Position numbers and translations under genes: made by a program. Below the pieces are notes generated by a model, which did no database searches, was not told the DNA's origin, and saw only the letters and a list, made by a program, of their open reading frames with translations. From NCBI GenBank assembly GCA_020636075.1, contig JACJYO010000008.1, forward strand, positions 186,001 through 250,000: a stretch of DNA of 64,000 nt, read 5' to 3'. Of the stretch, positions 34,886 through 42,508 are shown one piece after another (position 1 is the stretch's first letter; the number at the start of each line of letters is the position of its first letter). Origin of the DNA: Lewinellaceae bacterium. GTDB taxonomy: Bacteria; Bacteroidota; Bacteroidia; Chitinophagales; Saprospiraceae.

Positions 34886-35836
34886 CTAAGCCTCCCTCCC
34901 TCCGTTCTTTACCCCGATCAACTCCGCCAAAATACTCACCGCAATTTCCGCCGGCGTCTGACTGTTGATCGACAGCCCGATGGGCGCATGCACGCGTTGC
35001 ATATGCTCCCGGGAATACCCTTCGGCTTCCAGCTCGGCAAACAGCGTTTTTACTTTTTCGGCACTGCCCATCATGCCCAGGTATCGGTAGTTTCGACCGA
35101 GCAGCTGTTGGAGGATCAGCTTGTCGGTCCGGTAGCCGAAAGAGAGCAGCACCACGTACGTGTTTTCGCCTTCCGGGATGTGTGCTCCGATTTGTGCAAA
35201 GTCCGAAATCAGGGTATGCGTCGCCAGTTCAGCCGGTGGGGCGGTGTTTAGCGCATCGCGGTCGTCGAGCACCTGCACCGAAAAATCAAGGGAAGCGGCC
35301 ATACGGCACAAGGCCAGACTGACATGCCCGGCGCCGGCGATGTACAGCTGCGGGCTCAGCGCGAGGTTTTCGGTGAGGCTCCAGGTGTTATCGTTTTCTA
35401 TCGAAAAACTATATTTTTGGGAAGGGCGTTTTTTGGGTTCAAAAAAAAGCCCCCGATCGTTCAGCGTGAGCGCACCTGCGTTTTTTTCGGCAATTGACCG
35501 GATCACCGGCAGGCTTTCAGCATTCAAATGGTAGAACGCGATCGTCTGCTCACCCGAACAGATCATGCCCGAACGGTGGCTCGGAATATCCCGCCGATGG
35601 ATCTGTTTTTTCAAAAAGGGCGAAAACGGCTGCTGTAAAAGTTCAACCTTGCAGTATTCCACCAGTTTGAACTCCATGATGCCACCGCCGATCGAACCGG
35701 CCAGCAATCCCGAACTACTCACCAGCATTTTAAATCCCTGCCGGCCGGGACTGCTGCCGGTGCTCTCCAATACGTATAGCAGCACGGCGCTGTGGTCCTG
35801 TTCCAGTTCACGGAGGAGTGTTTGCCAAAAATTCAT
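34886..35836 (-). CDS. XdhC/CoxI-family protein (molybdoenzyme maturation)
   Basis: 316 residues, cytoplasmic. The N-terminal XdhC/CoxI domain shows ESTGSSPGRQGFKMLV and GLLAGSIGGGIMEFKLVEYC; the C-terminal Rossmann domain shows LYIAGAGHVSLALCRMA and the conserved GMMGSAEKV ... HAPIGLSINSQTPAEIAVSI end. The family inserts sulfurated molybdenum cofactor into xanthine dehydrogenase-type enzymes; no such enzyme is in the window. ATG at 35836 chosen, since the codons before it (to 35887) are not family-like. Confidence 0.9.
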   Translation of the reverse strand: MNFWQTLLRELEQDHSAVLLYVLESTGSSPGRQGFKMLVSSSGLLAGSIGGGIMEFKLVEYCKVELLQQPFSPFLKKQIHRRDIPSHRSGMICSGEQTIAFYHLNAESLPVIRSIAEKNAGALTLNDRGLFFEPKKRPSQKYSFSIENDNTWSLTENLALSPQLYIAGAGHVSLALCRMAASLDFSVQVLDDRDALNTAPPAELATHTLISDFAQIGAHIPEGENTYVVLLSFGYRTDKLILQQLLGRNYRYLGMMGSAEKVKTLFAELEAEGYSREHMQRVHAPIGLSINSQTPAEIAVSILAELIGVKNGGREA

Positions 35837-35867
35837 TGTGTATGCTTTTTTATACCCGTCGGGTCTT

Positions 35868-35965
35868 TTCCAATTTCCAGTTTCCAATTTGACATTTCAA
35901 ATTCATAAAATTTCAGCATCCGGGATCATCCATTCAATTTGAAATTTGAACTTGGAAAAGTTTGG
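35868..35965. repeat. AATTTCAAATT palindrome without the CCATAGCC termini
   Basis: CTTTTCCAATTTCCAGTTTC ... GAAATTTGAACTTGGAAAAG forms a long imperfect inverted repeat between the xdhC-like start and the hydrolase stop. It resembles the interior of elements A and D but lacks their ends. Confidence 0.6.
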
Positions 35966-35969
35966 AATC

Positions 35970-36875
35970 CTACCGGTTCTCCTTCAAAAACCGCAGCAAA
36001 TCATTCCGGTATTCCTCACCCCCGCGCGCCCAAACATTCAGGTGATGGGCGCCTTCAATGGTGTGCCATTCCTTTTTTTCGGAAGCCAGGTTGTCAAAGA
36101 TTTCGCGGCCGTAGGCAATTTTGATCCGGTCGTCGGCATCGCCGTGGGCCATCAGCATAGGTTGCCGGATATGGCGTGCCGCTTCCGAAGGGCGGATTGA
36201 ATCGGCCACAAAATGCGCAGTTTCTTCGGCTTCGGAAATGGCGCAGTTGGCAAACCAATGCCAGGGAATTTTCAAGCGCCGTTGCTGGTAGTCGAACACG
36301 ATGGTTCGAAAATCGGCGAAGGTGCTTTGCACGATTCCGAATTCAAGCCGGGGCTCGATTGCCAGCGCCTGCAGGGCGATGGCGCCACCCATGGAATTGC
36401 CCCAGACGCCGAGCTTGCCGCCCTTTTTTTGTTTTAAAACAGCGTCGACCACAGCGGCCACATCAAATTTTTCATAATAGCCATAGGTGCAGAATTCGCC
36501 GCCGCTTTCGCCGTGCGCCCGACTGTCGAGCAGGATGGTTTCGTAGCCGTTTTCCCAGAGCCAGGATGCGGTGGAAAGCCAGCGTTCCTTGCAAGCGCCC
36601 ACGCCGTGCAACATCAGCACGGTCGTTTTGCCGGTGTCGGCCGGCTGGTGTATCCAGTAAGCCTGGAGGGTGATGCTGTCGCGGGTTTGAACAGTGATTT
36701 TTTCATAAGGCAGTTGGTAGTCGGCGGGCGTCCGCTCGATGCTGTATTTCCGGGGTGTGATGATCATGTAGGGGGCGGCCTGGTAGAGCAGGGTGAAACC
36801 GCCGGTCATAAAGAGCGGCAGCAGGAGCAGGAGCCAAAACCAGCGTTTAGGGCTAAAATTTACTTTTTTATTCAT
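35970..36875 (-). CDS. Membrane-anchored alpha/beta hydrolase
   Basis: 301 residues. One N-terminal membrane helix (WFWLLLLLPLFMTGGFTLL) anchors a periplasmic hydrolase fold. Motifs: oxyanion loop LMLHGVGACKERWL, nucleophile elbow GNSMGG (Ser161), the acid in HGDADDRI and His in IEGAHHLN. The layout resembles Bacteroidota prolyl-oligopeptidase-like or BAAT-like serine hydrolases. The substrate is unknown. The start overlaps the end of the upstream lipoprotein gene by 8 bases, so the two are translationally coupled. Confidence 0.88.
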   Translation of the reverse strand: MNKKVNFSPKRWFWLLLLLPLFMTGGFTLLYQAAPYMIITPRKYSIERTPADYQLPYEKITVQTRDSITLQAYWIHQPADTGKTTVLMLHGVGACKERWLSTASWLWENGYETILLDSRAHGESGGEFCTYGYYEKFDVAAVVDAVLKQKKGGKLGVWGNSMGGAIALQALAIEPRLEFGIVQSTFADFRTIVFDYQQRRLKIPWHWFANCAISEAEETAHFVADSIRPSEAARHIRQPMLMAHGDADDRIKIAYGREIFDNLASEKKEWHTIEGAHHLNVWARGGEEYRNDLLRFLKENR

Positions 36876-37611
36876 TGTTTGCTTCGTTTAAAAAGGTGGA
36901 CAACTGACGGCCTGCTTCGAGCAAGGTTTGCAGGTTGGCCAGGTACAGGGTGCGTTTTTGGAGTTCTTCCTGACTGAAGTCGGCGCGTTCCTCGGTACTG
37001 TAGGCGCTTTTGGTGACGATATTGGTGTGGGGAATGATGCCCGTGCGGGTATCCATCAGCACCACTTCGCAGGTGGCGAATGCTTTGGCTTCGTCTTTTT
37101 TGAAGGCCCGGTATTTCCGGAACAGGTCGCTGTGGAGGCTGTACACCAGCAACATGTCGGCCTGTACGCGAACGGCCGATTCGCGCAGCTGGTGCATGTT
37201 TGGGCGCAGCCCGGTAACCATAGCGGGCAGAAAAAATACCTGTTGCACGCGGTTCGCCCGGCCAATGGTTTGCGAAAACGTATCGAGCAATTGCTGTTGC
37301 GTTTTCAGGTTTTCTTCGTCGTACCAGTTCCAGGCGCCGTAGCGGGATGCCGAACCGCCGTACTGAAAAACGGCCAGGCGAATGCTGTCGGGGATCCGGA
37401 TCTTCCCGTCGAGGATCATCCGGATATCCGCCTCGCTGATCGTGCGGTCTTTGTCGTTGAACAGCGATTCCGTGATAACACCTCCGGGACCGCTAAACCG
37501 GGCGCTTTCGCCAAAGCCGGGGCTGTATGTCCGCGGCGCTGTGCAGGCAAAAAGGAGGAGCAATCCAAGGGTGAAAATTGGAAAAACTGTAGCGTGTTTC
37601 ATGGCCGGCAT
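36868..37611 (-). CDS. Lipoprotein, unknown function
   Basis: 247 residues. Leader HATVFPIFTLGLLLLFAC has a lipobox with Cys23; the ATG three codons later (37602) could also be used. The mature part contains IRLAVFQYGGSASRYGAWNW and ADMLLVYSLHSDLFRKY, strands like those in curli-assembly CsgG-like or GUN4-like lipoproteins, but I cannot assign a family. Forms an operon with the hydrolase gene. Confidence 0.72.
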   Translation of the reverse strand: MPAMKHATVFPIFTLGLLLLFACTAPRTYSPGFGESARFSGPGGVITESLFNDKDRTISEADIRMILDGKIRIPDSIRLAVFQYGGSASRYGAWNWYDEENLKTQQQLLDTFSQTIGRANRVQQVFFLPAMVTGLRPNMHQLRESAVRVQADMLLVYSLHSDLFRKYRAFKKDEAKAFATCEVVLMDTRTGIIPHTNIVTKSAYSTEERADFSQEELQKRTLYLANLQTLLEAGRQLSTFLNEANNE

Positions 37612-37695
37612 TTTGAGGTAAACAACGAAATGGGAAATTGTTCTGTTGCTTTTGGGGAGAAATTCCTCGATTGGTATATAGTGTTGCTCATTTTA

Positions 37696-37726
37696 TTGAG
37701 GGCGTGACTTCAAGTCACGCCCTCAA
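37696..37726 (-). terminator. Perfect 15-bp stem-loop after the membrane protein operon
   Basis: TTGAGGGCGTGACTT, one base, then AAGTCACGCCCTCAA. It starts 17 bases after the stop at 37743. TAAAAT follows on the minus strand, so it may terminate the operon at 37743-39034. Similar in core to 25541-25573. Confidence 0.55.
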
Positions 37727-37742
37727 TGCGCATGACACAGCG

Positions 37743-38360
37743 CTATTGATTAATTATTATGAGGTTCTCATCAATGGTCAAGTGCCTGCATTCCCCCATT
37801 TTCATTACCGGAAACCCAATAGTATCAATGGCGCCTTTGCGTTTCAGGATCAATTGCAGGCTATCCGGTTTTTGATATAATCGGGCATCATAATTCCAGT
37901 ATGGCGGGTTGTAATTAAATACTTTGGAAGCGTTATTTGAAATGTTGCCGATATCCCAGCTTTTTAAATTCCCTTGAAGTTTAACGTCAAGGATTTCAGA
38001 CCCGGTTTTATTCGTCAGCTTTACAAATACCTTTCTTCCGATTTTACGTTGTGTTGGTAAAATTATTATAACTGAAGGAATATTAATCAGTAATAATATC
38101 CCTGCGGATAGTATTTTTCTATGGAGGTTTTTTCTATTAATTATACTATAAACTATCAATAAAAGAAGTCCAAAACATGCCAACCAAAAGAAAATAATAA
38201 GCCAATAAAACCCGATAAAAACCAGGATGTCAAAATCCCAGGCGCCAATATATCTTCCGCCGGCCCATAGTAAAAATATAGTCCAGCCGCCTGCAAATGC
38301 AATCAGCCCGATGTTCCAACTGGTATTTAGCAGTGATGTATACTTTACGGCCATGGGCAT
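37743..38360 (-). CDS. Membrane protein, unknown function
   Basis: 205 residues. Three or four hydrophobic helices fill residues 15-105 (NIGLIAFAGGWTIFLLWAGG, FYWLIIFFWLACFGLLLLIV, ILSAGILLLINIPSVIIIL). A soluble C-terminal domain of about 95 residues (KVFVKLTNKTGSEILDVKLQ) is likely a beta-sandwich facing the periplasm. Its start is 8 bases after the stop of the upstream gene, so they share a transcript. No known family recognised. Confidence 0.68.
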   Translation of the reverse strand: MPMAVKYTSLLNTSWNIGLIAFAGGWTIFLLWAGGRYIGAWDFDILVFIGFYWLIIFFWLACFGLLLLIVYSIINRKNLHRKILSAGILLLINIPSVIIILPTQRKIGRKVFVKLTNKTGSEILDVKLQGNLKSWDIGNISNNASKVFNYNPPYWNYDARLYQKPDSLQLILKRKGAIDTIGFPVMKMGECRHLTIDENLIIINQ

Positions 38361-38368
38361 TGTTCGGC

Positions 38369-39034
38369 TCAGTTCAAACTACTCCGCTGGGTGATTCTGG
38401 AGACCACAGGTTTGCTGGCTAATACGAGTACCTGCAAAATGATGGCAATGGCGATAAGTACGGCCATTTCGAAACTGGTGAGCAGGGAAGAGCCTGCGAC
38501 GATGCGCTGCGATTGGTCGGTGAGCTGTTTGCCTTCTTTTAATTGGATCAGGGAAAGTTGATGGAGGTTGGATGAGGCTGTGGCAAACTGCGCTTCAATT
38601 TGGGAGCGGGTCTCTGCGCGTTGGGGTCCGTCGGCTGCGTTGCGGAAATACTGATGTTCGAGGTTCTGAAGTGCAGCTACGTTGGCTTTAAAATCGCGAA
38701 AGCAAACTACTTCCTCCTCGGTGAGCCGTGTTTTTTCATAATCAACGAGCAGGTCGCTTATGGCGGTGTCGTGGGTGCCAAAGTGGGTGCTGCGCTGCGC
38801 GTCGGATTGGCCGGCACAGTTGTCGAGCATTAGTTTTTTCTGGTAAAGGTGGTTGGAGAGCTTGTAAATGTAGCTTTCAACAACCAGGCGGTCTTCGTAC
38901 ACCGATGAGAACGCACTTCCGAGCGTGTCGATGTGCTGCCTGCCCAAAAGGTTGGTAATGAGTATGATGACGCAAACAATCGCGAGTAATGCTGCTGCCT
39001 TGAATTTTTGCTGGATACTGAATGCCCACTTCAT
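38369..39034 (-). CDS. Chemoreceptor-type four-helix-bundle membrane protein lacking signalling domain
   Basis: 221 residues. An N-terminal helix (AALLAIVCVIILITNLL), a 150-residue periplasmic four-helix bundle like the MCP 4HB sensor domain, and a second helix (MAVLIAIAIILQVLVLA) followed by only about 15 cytoplasmic residues. No HAMP or methyl-accepting signalling domain exists, so it cannot signal like a classical chemoreceptor alone; it may partner with the downstream membrane protein. Stop codon is genuine, no frameshift sign seen. Confidence 0.72.
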   Translation of the reverse strand: MKWAFSIQQKFKAAALLAIVCVIILITNLLGRQHIDTLGSAFSSVYEDRLVVESYIYKLSNHLYQKKLMLDNCAGQSDAQRSTHFGTHDTAISDLLVDYEKTRLTEEEVVCFRDFKANVAALQNLEHQYFRNAADGPQRAETRSQIEAQFATASSNLHQLSLIQLKEGKQLTDQSQRIVAGSSLLTSFEMAVLIAIAIILQVLVLASKPVVSRITQRSSLN

Positions 39035-39134
39035 AGCCGATAATTTTCGTGAAAAAGTGCCTGTGTGCGAAATAACAAATTTTTTGGGATGTGCAGGCTA
39101 ATGAGGGCTCAAACTCGATCCGTTGGAGGTTTTC

Positions 39135-40220
39135 CTACAGTTCTACTTTCTCAAAATTTTCCCCATTGAATTTGTAAACCCCTGCATTGTGTGTACCCAG
39201 CCAGATTGCTCCCTGATTGTCTTTGTACATAGCATAGAGCAAAACATCCGTTTCGCCGTCTTTTATTGGATAATGAAAAACATTTTTTCCATCATATCTC
39301 CAGATGCCTTCACTATAGGTTAATAGCCATAGATCGGCATTATTGTCGTCAGTCACTGCCGACATGAAATAGGGGAGGTTCATTTTCGGCTGTATAGTTG
39401 ATTGGTCAATTCCTGGTAGTTTTTGATAGCCAATCTTGCCATTTTCAGCTGCGTCAATTCTATACCGGTTAATCGTATTACTGAGCCAAAAGTTCCCGTC
39501 TTTGTCTTCAATAATGGATCGAACTCCCGGAACCCGGCCGTCATCAAGTACGGTTAGTTCTTTTTCTGCTATCCAGAAAAAAGAATCTCCGTCATATCGG
39601 TAAACGCCGGCCGATAGTGTCCCGAACCATAGATTTCCCTTTTTATCCTTATAAATTCCATAGACGCCATAGGGGCTGTATTGCCTTGCGTCAAACTTGA
39701 TACCGAACGCCGCTTCCAGATCCTGCTCCGGAAACTCCAAATAAAACAACGAATCGCCGGTGAGTCGATAAACGCCATTCGGATTTCCGCTGCCCTTGAA
39801 CCACAAATCGTCGGGTAATAATTTCCATTTGTTTTGCGCTGAATAGATTGGCTTCAGCGTCGTAAACGTATGCCCGTCGTATTTGCTGATTCCATCCGGC
39901 GTATCAAAATAGATATTGCCGGAATTATCACCTTGTATTCCGCGTATTTGATTGCCGGCTAAACCGTTGGTGCCGGTGAATTGAACAAGGTTTTTTCCAT
40001 CATATTTAAAAACGCCCTTACCATTGCTGCCAAACCAATAATGGCCTTTTTTATCCTGATAAATGCTCCAAATGGCTTTATCGAGTTTTGAGATAGTTTT
40101 TCCGGAATGGGTTATTGAAGGGTGTGTGTCCGCTTCCCCTTTTTGTAGTTGTCCTTTACACGAAGACAATGTTGTCATTACGCTTAACAGGAGTATCTGT
40201 CCAATCACTGTTTTTCTCAA
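39135..40220 (-). CDS. Propeller-repeat lipoprotein (two-component-regulator propeller type)
   Basis: 361 residues from a TTG start. Leader VIGQILLLSVMTTLSSC has a lipobox. The body is beta-propeller repeats like those in HTCS sensors (IWSIYQDKKGHYWFGSNGKG, IYKDKKGNLWFGTLSAGVYR, ending AIWLGTHNAGVYKF), but no kinase part. It may be a sensor module or a ligand-binding lipoprotein. The frame is open to 40430, but a TAnnTTTG box at 40298-40305 implies transcription starts after that, which supports the start near 40220. Confidence 0.7.
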   Translation of the reverse strand: MRKTVIGQILLLSVMTTLSSCKGQLQKGEADTHPSITHSGKTISKLDKAIWSIYQDKKGHYWFGSNGKGVFKYDGKNLVQFTGTNGLAGNQIRGIQGDNSGNIYFDTPDGISKYDGHTFTTLKPIYSAQNKWKLLPDDLWFKGSGNPNGVYRLTGDSLFYLEFPEQDLEAAFGIKFDARQYSPYGVYGIYKDKKGNLWFGTLSAGVYRYDGDSFFWIAEKELTVLDDGRVPGVRSIIEDKDGNFWLSNTINRYRIDAAENGKIGYQKLPGIDQSTIQPKMNLPYFMSAVTDDNNADLWLLTYSEGIWRYDGKNVFHYPIKDGETDVLLYAMYKDNQGAIWLGTHNAGVYKFNGENFEKVEL

Positions 40221-40297
40221 TTTATTTTCTTTTTTACTGGATGAAAGATGATTTGCGAAAGTGCGTATGTTAAGTTGTCGCTTCGACAAACGCAACG

Positions 40298-40305
40298 CAA
40301 AGTTA
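40298..40305 (-). promoter_or_regulatory. Putative -7 box for the propeller lipoprotein gene
   Basis: TAACTTTG on the minus strand matches TAnnTTTG exactly, 78 bases before the chosen TTG start. The -33 region has no clear TTTG at the usual distance. Confidence 0.5.
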
Positions 40306-40454
40306 CACTGGATCAAACCATGCGTTGCGAAACGCCGAAAGCTGATCACAAGCATTGGCCGGTGTTTGTGCCGGGTATGCAGGCAAGCGTGAAGCCGTAT
40401 TGTGTCCACCAGAGCAGGTGCTGTAAACATGTTTTTCTACCGGGTAGAAAGTAT

Positions 40455-40471
40455 TTACTTTGTGCCAAACA
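40455..40471 (+). promoter_or_regulatory. Putative promoter of the LolA-like gene
   Basis: TTACTTTGTGCCAAACA is close to TAnnTTTG and lies 57 bases before the start at 40519. The core CTTTGTGCCRAACA recurs at 41728-41741 upstream of the next plus-strand gene. Confidence 0.4.
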
Positions 40472-40518
40472 ATTAGCCGGCCAACGGGCTGGAATCTATT
40501 ATTTCAACCAACATTGAC

Positions 40519-41247
40519 ATGAAAAAAACACTCCTTTCCGCTCTTTTTTTAATAGCCGCTGCCGCGCTGGTTTCGGCTCAAACTGCTGAAGACATTATTG
40601 CCAAACACCTTGAGAACACCGGCGCTGCCAACTGGAGCAAGGTGAAATCCATAAAAATGGAGGCCACGATCGCTGCTGAGGCCGCTCCCGGTATGGCTAT
40701 CGGTTGGACCATGGTTGCCCTGCGCGATCAGGCAGCCCGGATGGACGTATCGATTATGGGGATGACCCAAACCTCAACGGTGAAAGGCGGCGAAGGCTGG
40801 TCAACCAACCCGTTTGCCGGCCAAATGAATCCTGCGCCGATGGCTGCCGATGAGGTCAAGGTAATGATGAACATGACCGATATCGACGGATCGCTGGTCG
40901 GTTATAAAGAAAAAGGGTATAAGGTGGAATATGTTGGCCGTGAAGATGTGGACGGTGTCAGCGCCTACAAAATCAAGATGATTAAAGAAGATGATAAAGT
41001 CGAATATTTGCTGTTTGACCCGGAGGGTTACTTCGAGATCATGAAAATTGATGTCGATGACGTGGATGGGGAAACTGTGGAATCCAAAACTACCTATTCG
41101 GATTTCAAACGGCAGGATGGCATCGTTTTCCCGTTTACGATGCAGCAGTCCAACCCCGCAGTGGGCAACAGCACGATCAACCTGACGACCATCACGCTCA
41201 ATCCGGAGGTGGATATGTCGGTTTTTGAAATGCCGGCGAAGAAATAG
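40519..41247 (+). CDS. LolA-like periplasmic protein
   Basis: 242 residues. Signal peptide (MKKTLLSALFLIAAAALVSA) followed by QTAEDIIAKHLENTGAANWS and strand-rich half-barrel sequence (YKVEYVGREDVDGVSAYKIK, VEYLLFDPEGYFEIMKIDVD), the pattern of LolA/LolB-type outer-membrane lipoprotein-sorting proteins and relatives. It may carry lipids or lipoproteins; exact partner unknown. Standalone, divergent from the propeller lipoprotein gene. Confidence 0.8.
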   Translation: MKKTLLSALFLIAAAALVSAQTAEDIIAKHLENTGAANWSKVKSIKMEATIAAEAAPGMAIGWTMVALRDQAARMDVSIMGMTQTSTVKGGEGWSTNPFAGQMNPAPMAADEVKVMMNMTDIDGSLVGYKEKGYKVEYVGREDVDGVSAYKIKMIKEDDKVEYLLFDPEGYFEIMKIDVDDVDGETVESKTTYSDFKRQDGIVFPFTMQQSNPAVGNSTINLTTITLNPEVDMSVFEMPAKK

Positions 41248-41436
41248 GGTAATGATGAGTGATGAATGATGAATATTCGATTCATCTGCAACGGTTTGGA
41301 TTGAACTAGGCATTCAAATTTTGCACGATCAGAAATAAGGCCCGCAGGGCTGCCATTCTGTAGAATACTGTAATCCTGAAATTTTTTAACGAGGGTGTAT
41401 CATAAGTCCTCGCACATGCAGGCAATTCCTGATTTT

Positions 41437-41488
41437 CACCACGGAGGCCACGGAGTTTGATTCTCCGTGGCCTCTGTGTCTCCGTGGT
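41437..41488. repeat. Hairpin, CACCACGGAGG family, copy 2
   Basis: CACCACGGAGGCCACGGAG and CTCCGTGGCCTCTGTGTCTC with CGTGG form an imperfect hairpin. Same family as 3764-3840. Confidence 0.8.
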
Positions 41489-41724
41489 ACATAAAATATT
41501 CTACGGCGGGGATTTCAGATTTCTCTCTTTTGATACAGCCTCATTTGAACGCGGTAATTTCCCAAACACGCCTTATTTTTTTGATCTCCTTTTTTGATTG
41601 AGTACGACAGTATTTTATCCCTAAATAATACAGAACTAACACGCCGGTTTTTTCATGCTCATTTGGGTTAAAATAAAATTGAAAACGGGTAATATGCTGG
41701 TAGAGTATCGCATGGCAGCCAGCA

Positions 41725-41741
41725 CATCTTTGTGCCGAACA
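41725..41741 (+). promoter_or_regulatory. Putative promoter of the Ig-like protein gene
   Basis: CATCTTTGTGCCGAACA, one mismatch from TAnnTTTG, 52 bases before the start at 41784. Shares CTTTGTGCCRAACA with the promoter at 40455-40471. Confidence 0.4.
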
Positions 41742-41783
41742 CAAAGCATGCTTAACTACTCACTCGTTTTAATTTTTTGACTT

Positions 41784-42416
41784 ATGATCAGCAAAAGCAA
41801 ATTTCTTTTAACAATTGCAATACTATGCTTCACCGGCATGGTAGCTATGGCAGGGAACGCACCTGTTTTTTCTGTTAAAGTAGTTGACCCAAACGCATTT
41901 TTACTTCAATTGACAGATGTTGAACAAGCGCAAATTCAAATCACCTTGCGGGATGCAAATGGCGCAACCCTGCATACGGAAACACTGAAGCAAAATCGCG
42001 TGGATCAGCGAAAATATGACATTAAGGAGCTGCCTGCCGGGAACTACTCTTTAATAGTGACTTATGATGCCGTGATTAAAATACAACCGATCAAAAAAGG
42101 CTTTGACACACTCGAAATTGACGCTGTGGATTTGCAAACGGTATTCCAACCGGTAATTCGACAGAATTCGGCGCACCTGTATCTGGATATGCTTTGCTTA
42201 TCCGAGGATGTGGAGATTTCCCTGGCAATTAAAGATGCAGAGGGACGTGTGATCTACGACGAGGTCGTGCAACCCAAAGGCGCGCTTCAAAAGCGCTTTA
42301 ATTTATCACGGCTAGGCAAAGGCACGTATACGTTTACCGTTGGCGTTGTGGACACTGTCCTGATTAAAGAATTCAATAAAACTATTGAATGGTCTCCGAC
42401 GATTAGTTCCTTGTAG
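41784..42416 (+). CDS. Periplasmic protein with two Ig-like modules
   Basis: 210 residues. Signal peptide (MISKSKFLLTIAILCFTGMV AMA region). Two similar beta-sandwich modules: ITLRDANGATLHTETLKQNR ... LPAGNYSLIVTYD, then ISLAIKDAEGRVIYDEVVQP ... LGKGTYTFTVGVVD. Each resembles a T9SS sorting domain or DUF3244-like strand pattern but the conserved PNP start is missing. Likely secreted structural protein; function unknown. The stop codon lies inside the heptamer hairpin that it shares with the convergent AraC gene. Confidence 0.72.
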   Translation: MISKSKFLLTIAILCFTGMVAMAGNAPVFSVKVVDPNAFLLQLTDVEQAQIQITLRDANGATLHTETLKQNRVDQRKYDIKELPAGNYSLIVTYDAVIKIQPIKKGFDTLEIDAVDLQTVFQPVIRQNSAHLYLDMLCLSEDVEISLAIKDAEGRVIYDEVVQPKGALQKRFNLSRLGKGTYTFTVGVVDTVLIKEFNKTIEWSPTISSL

Positions 42417-42508
42417 TGATGAGTGATGAGTGATGAGTGATGAGTGTGCTCACCTTTCCGGGAGAATGTAAAATTCATCACTCATCACTCATCACTCATC
42501 ATTACTTA
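42414..42508. repeat. Heptamer hairpin (GATGAGT)n/(ACTCATC)n between convergent genes
   Basis: Left arm holds four tandem GATGAGT units, right arm four ATCACTC units, around a 20-base loop. Stop codons of both converging genes lie within it, so it probably terminates both transcripts. One-arm relatives lie at 2568-2610 and 41253-41280. Confidence 0.85.

Larger units (their letters stand above)
41249..41783. other. Repeat-rich intergenic region
   Basis: About 535 bases with no convincing gene. Contents: TGATGAGTGATGAATGATGA (one arm of the heptamer repeat, 41253 onward), CAGGGCTGCCATTCTGTAGA (41345 onward, family seen at 56341), the CACGGAG hairpin at 41437-41488, then A/T-rich sequence with the putative promoter of the next gene. 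A 67-codon frame on the minus strand (41541-41744) has no protein-like features. Confidence 0.6.

Noticed and set aside
41541..41744. 67-codon minus-strand frame in the gap before the Ig-like gene
   Set aside because: No start context, no domain, A/T-rich intergenic composition.
42414..42508. Short tandem repeats as a CRISPR array
   Set aside because: Units are only 7 bases with no spacers, and the arms mirror each other; it is a hairpin.
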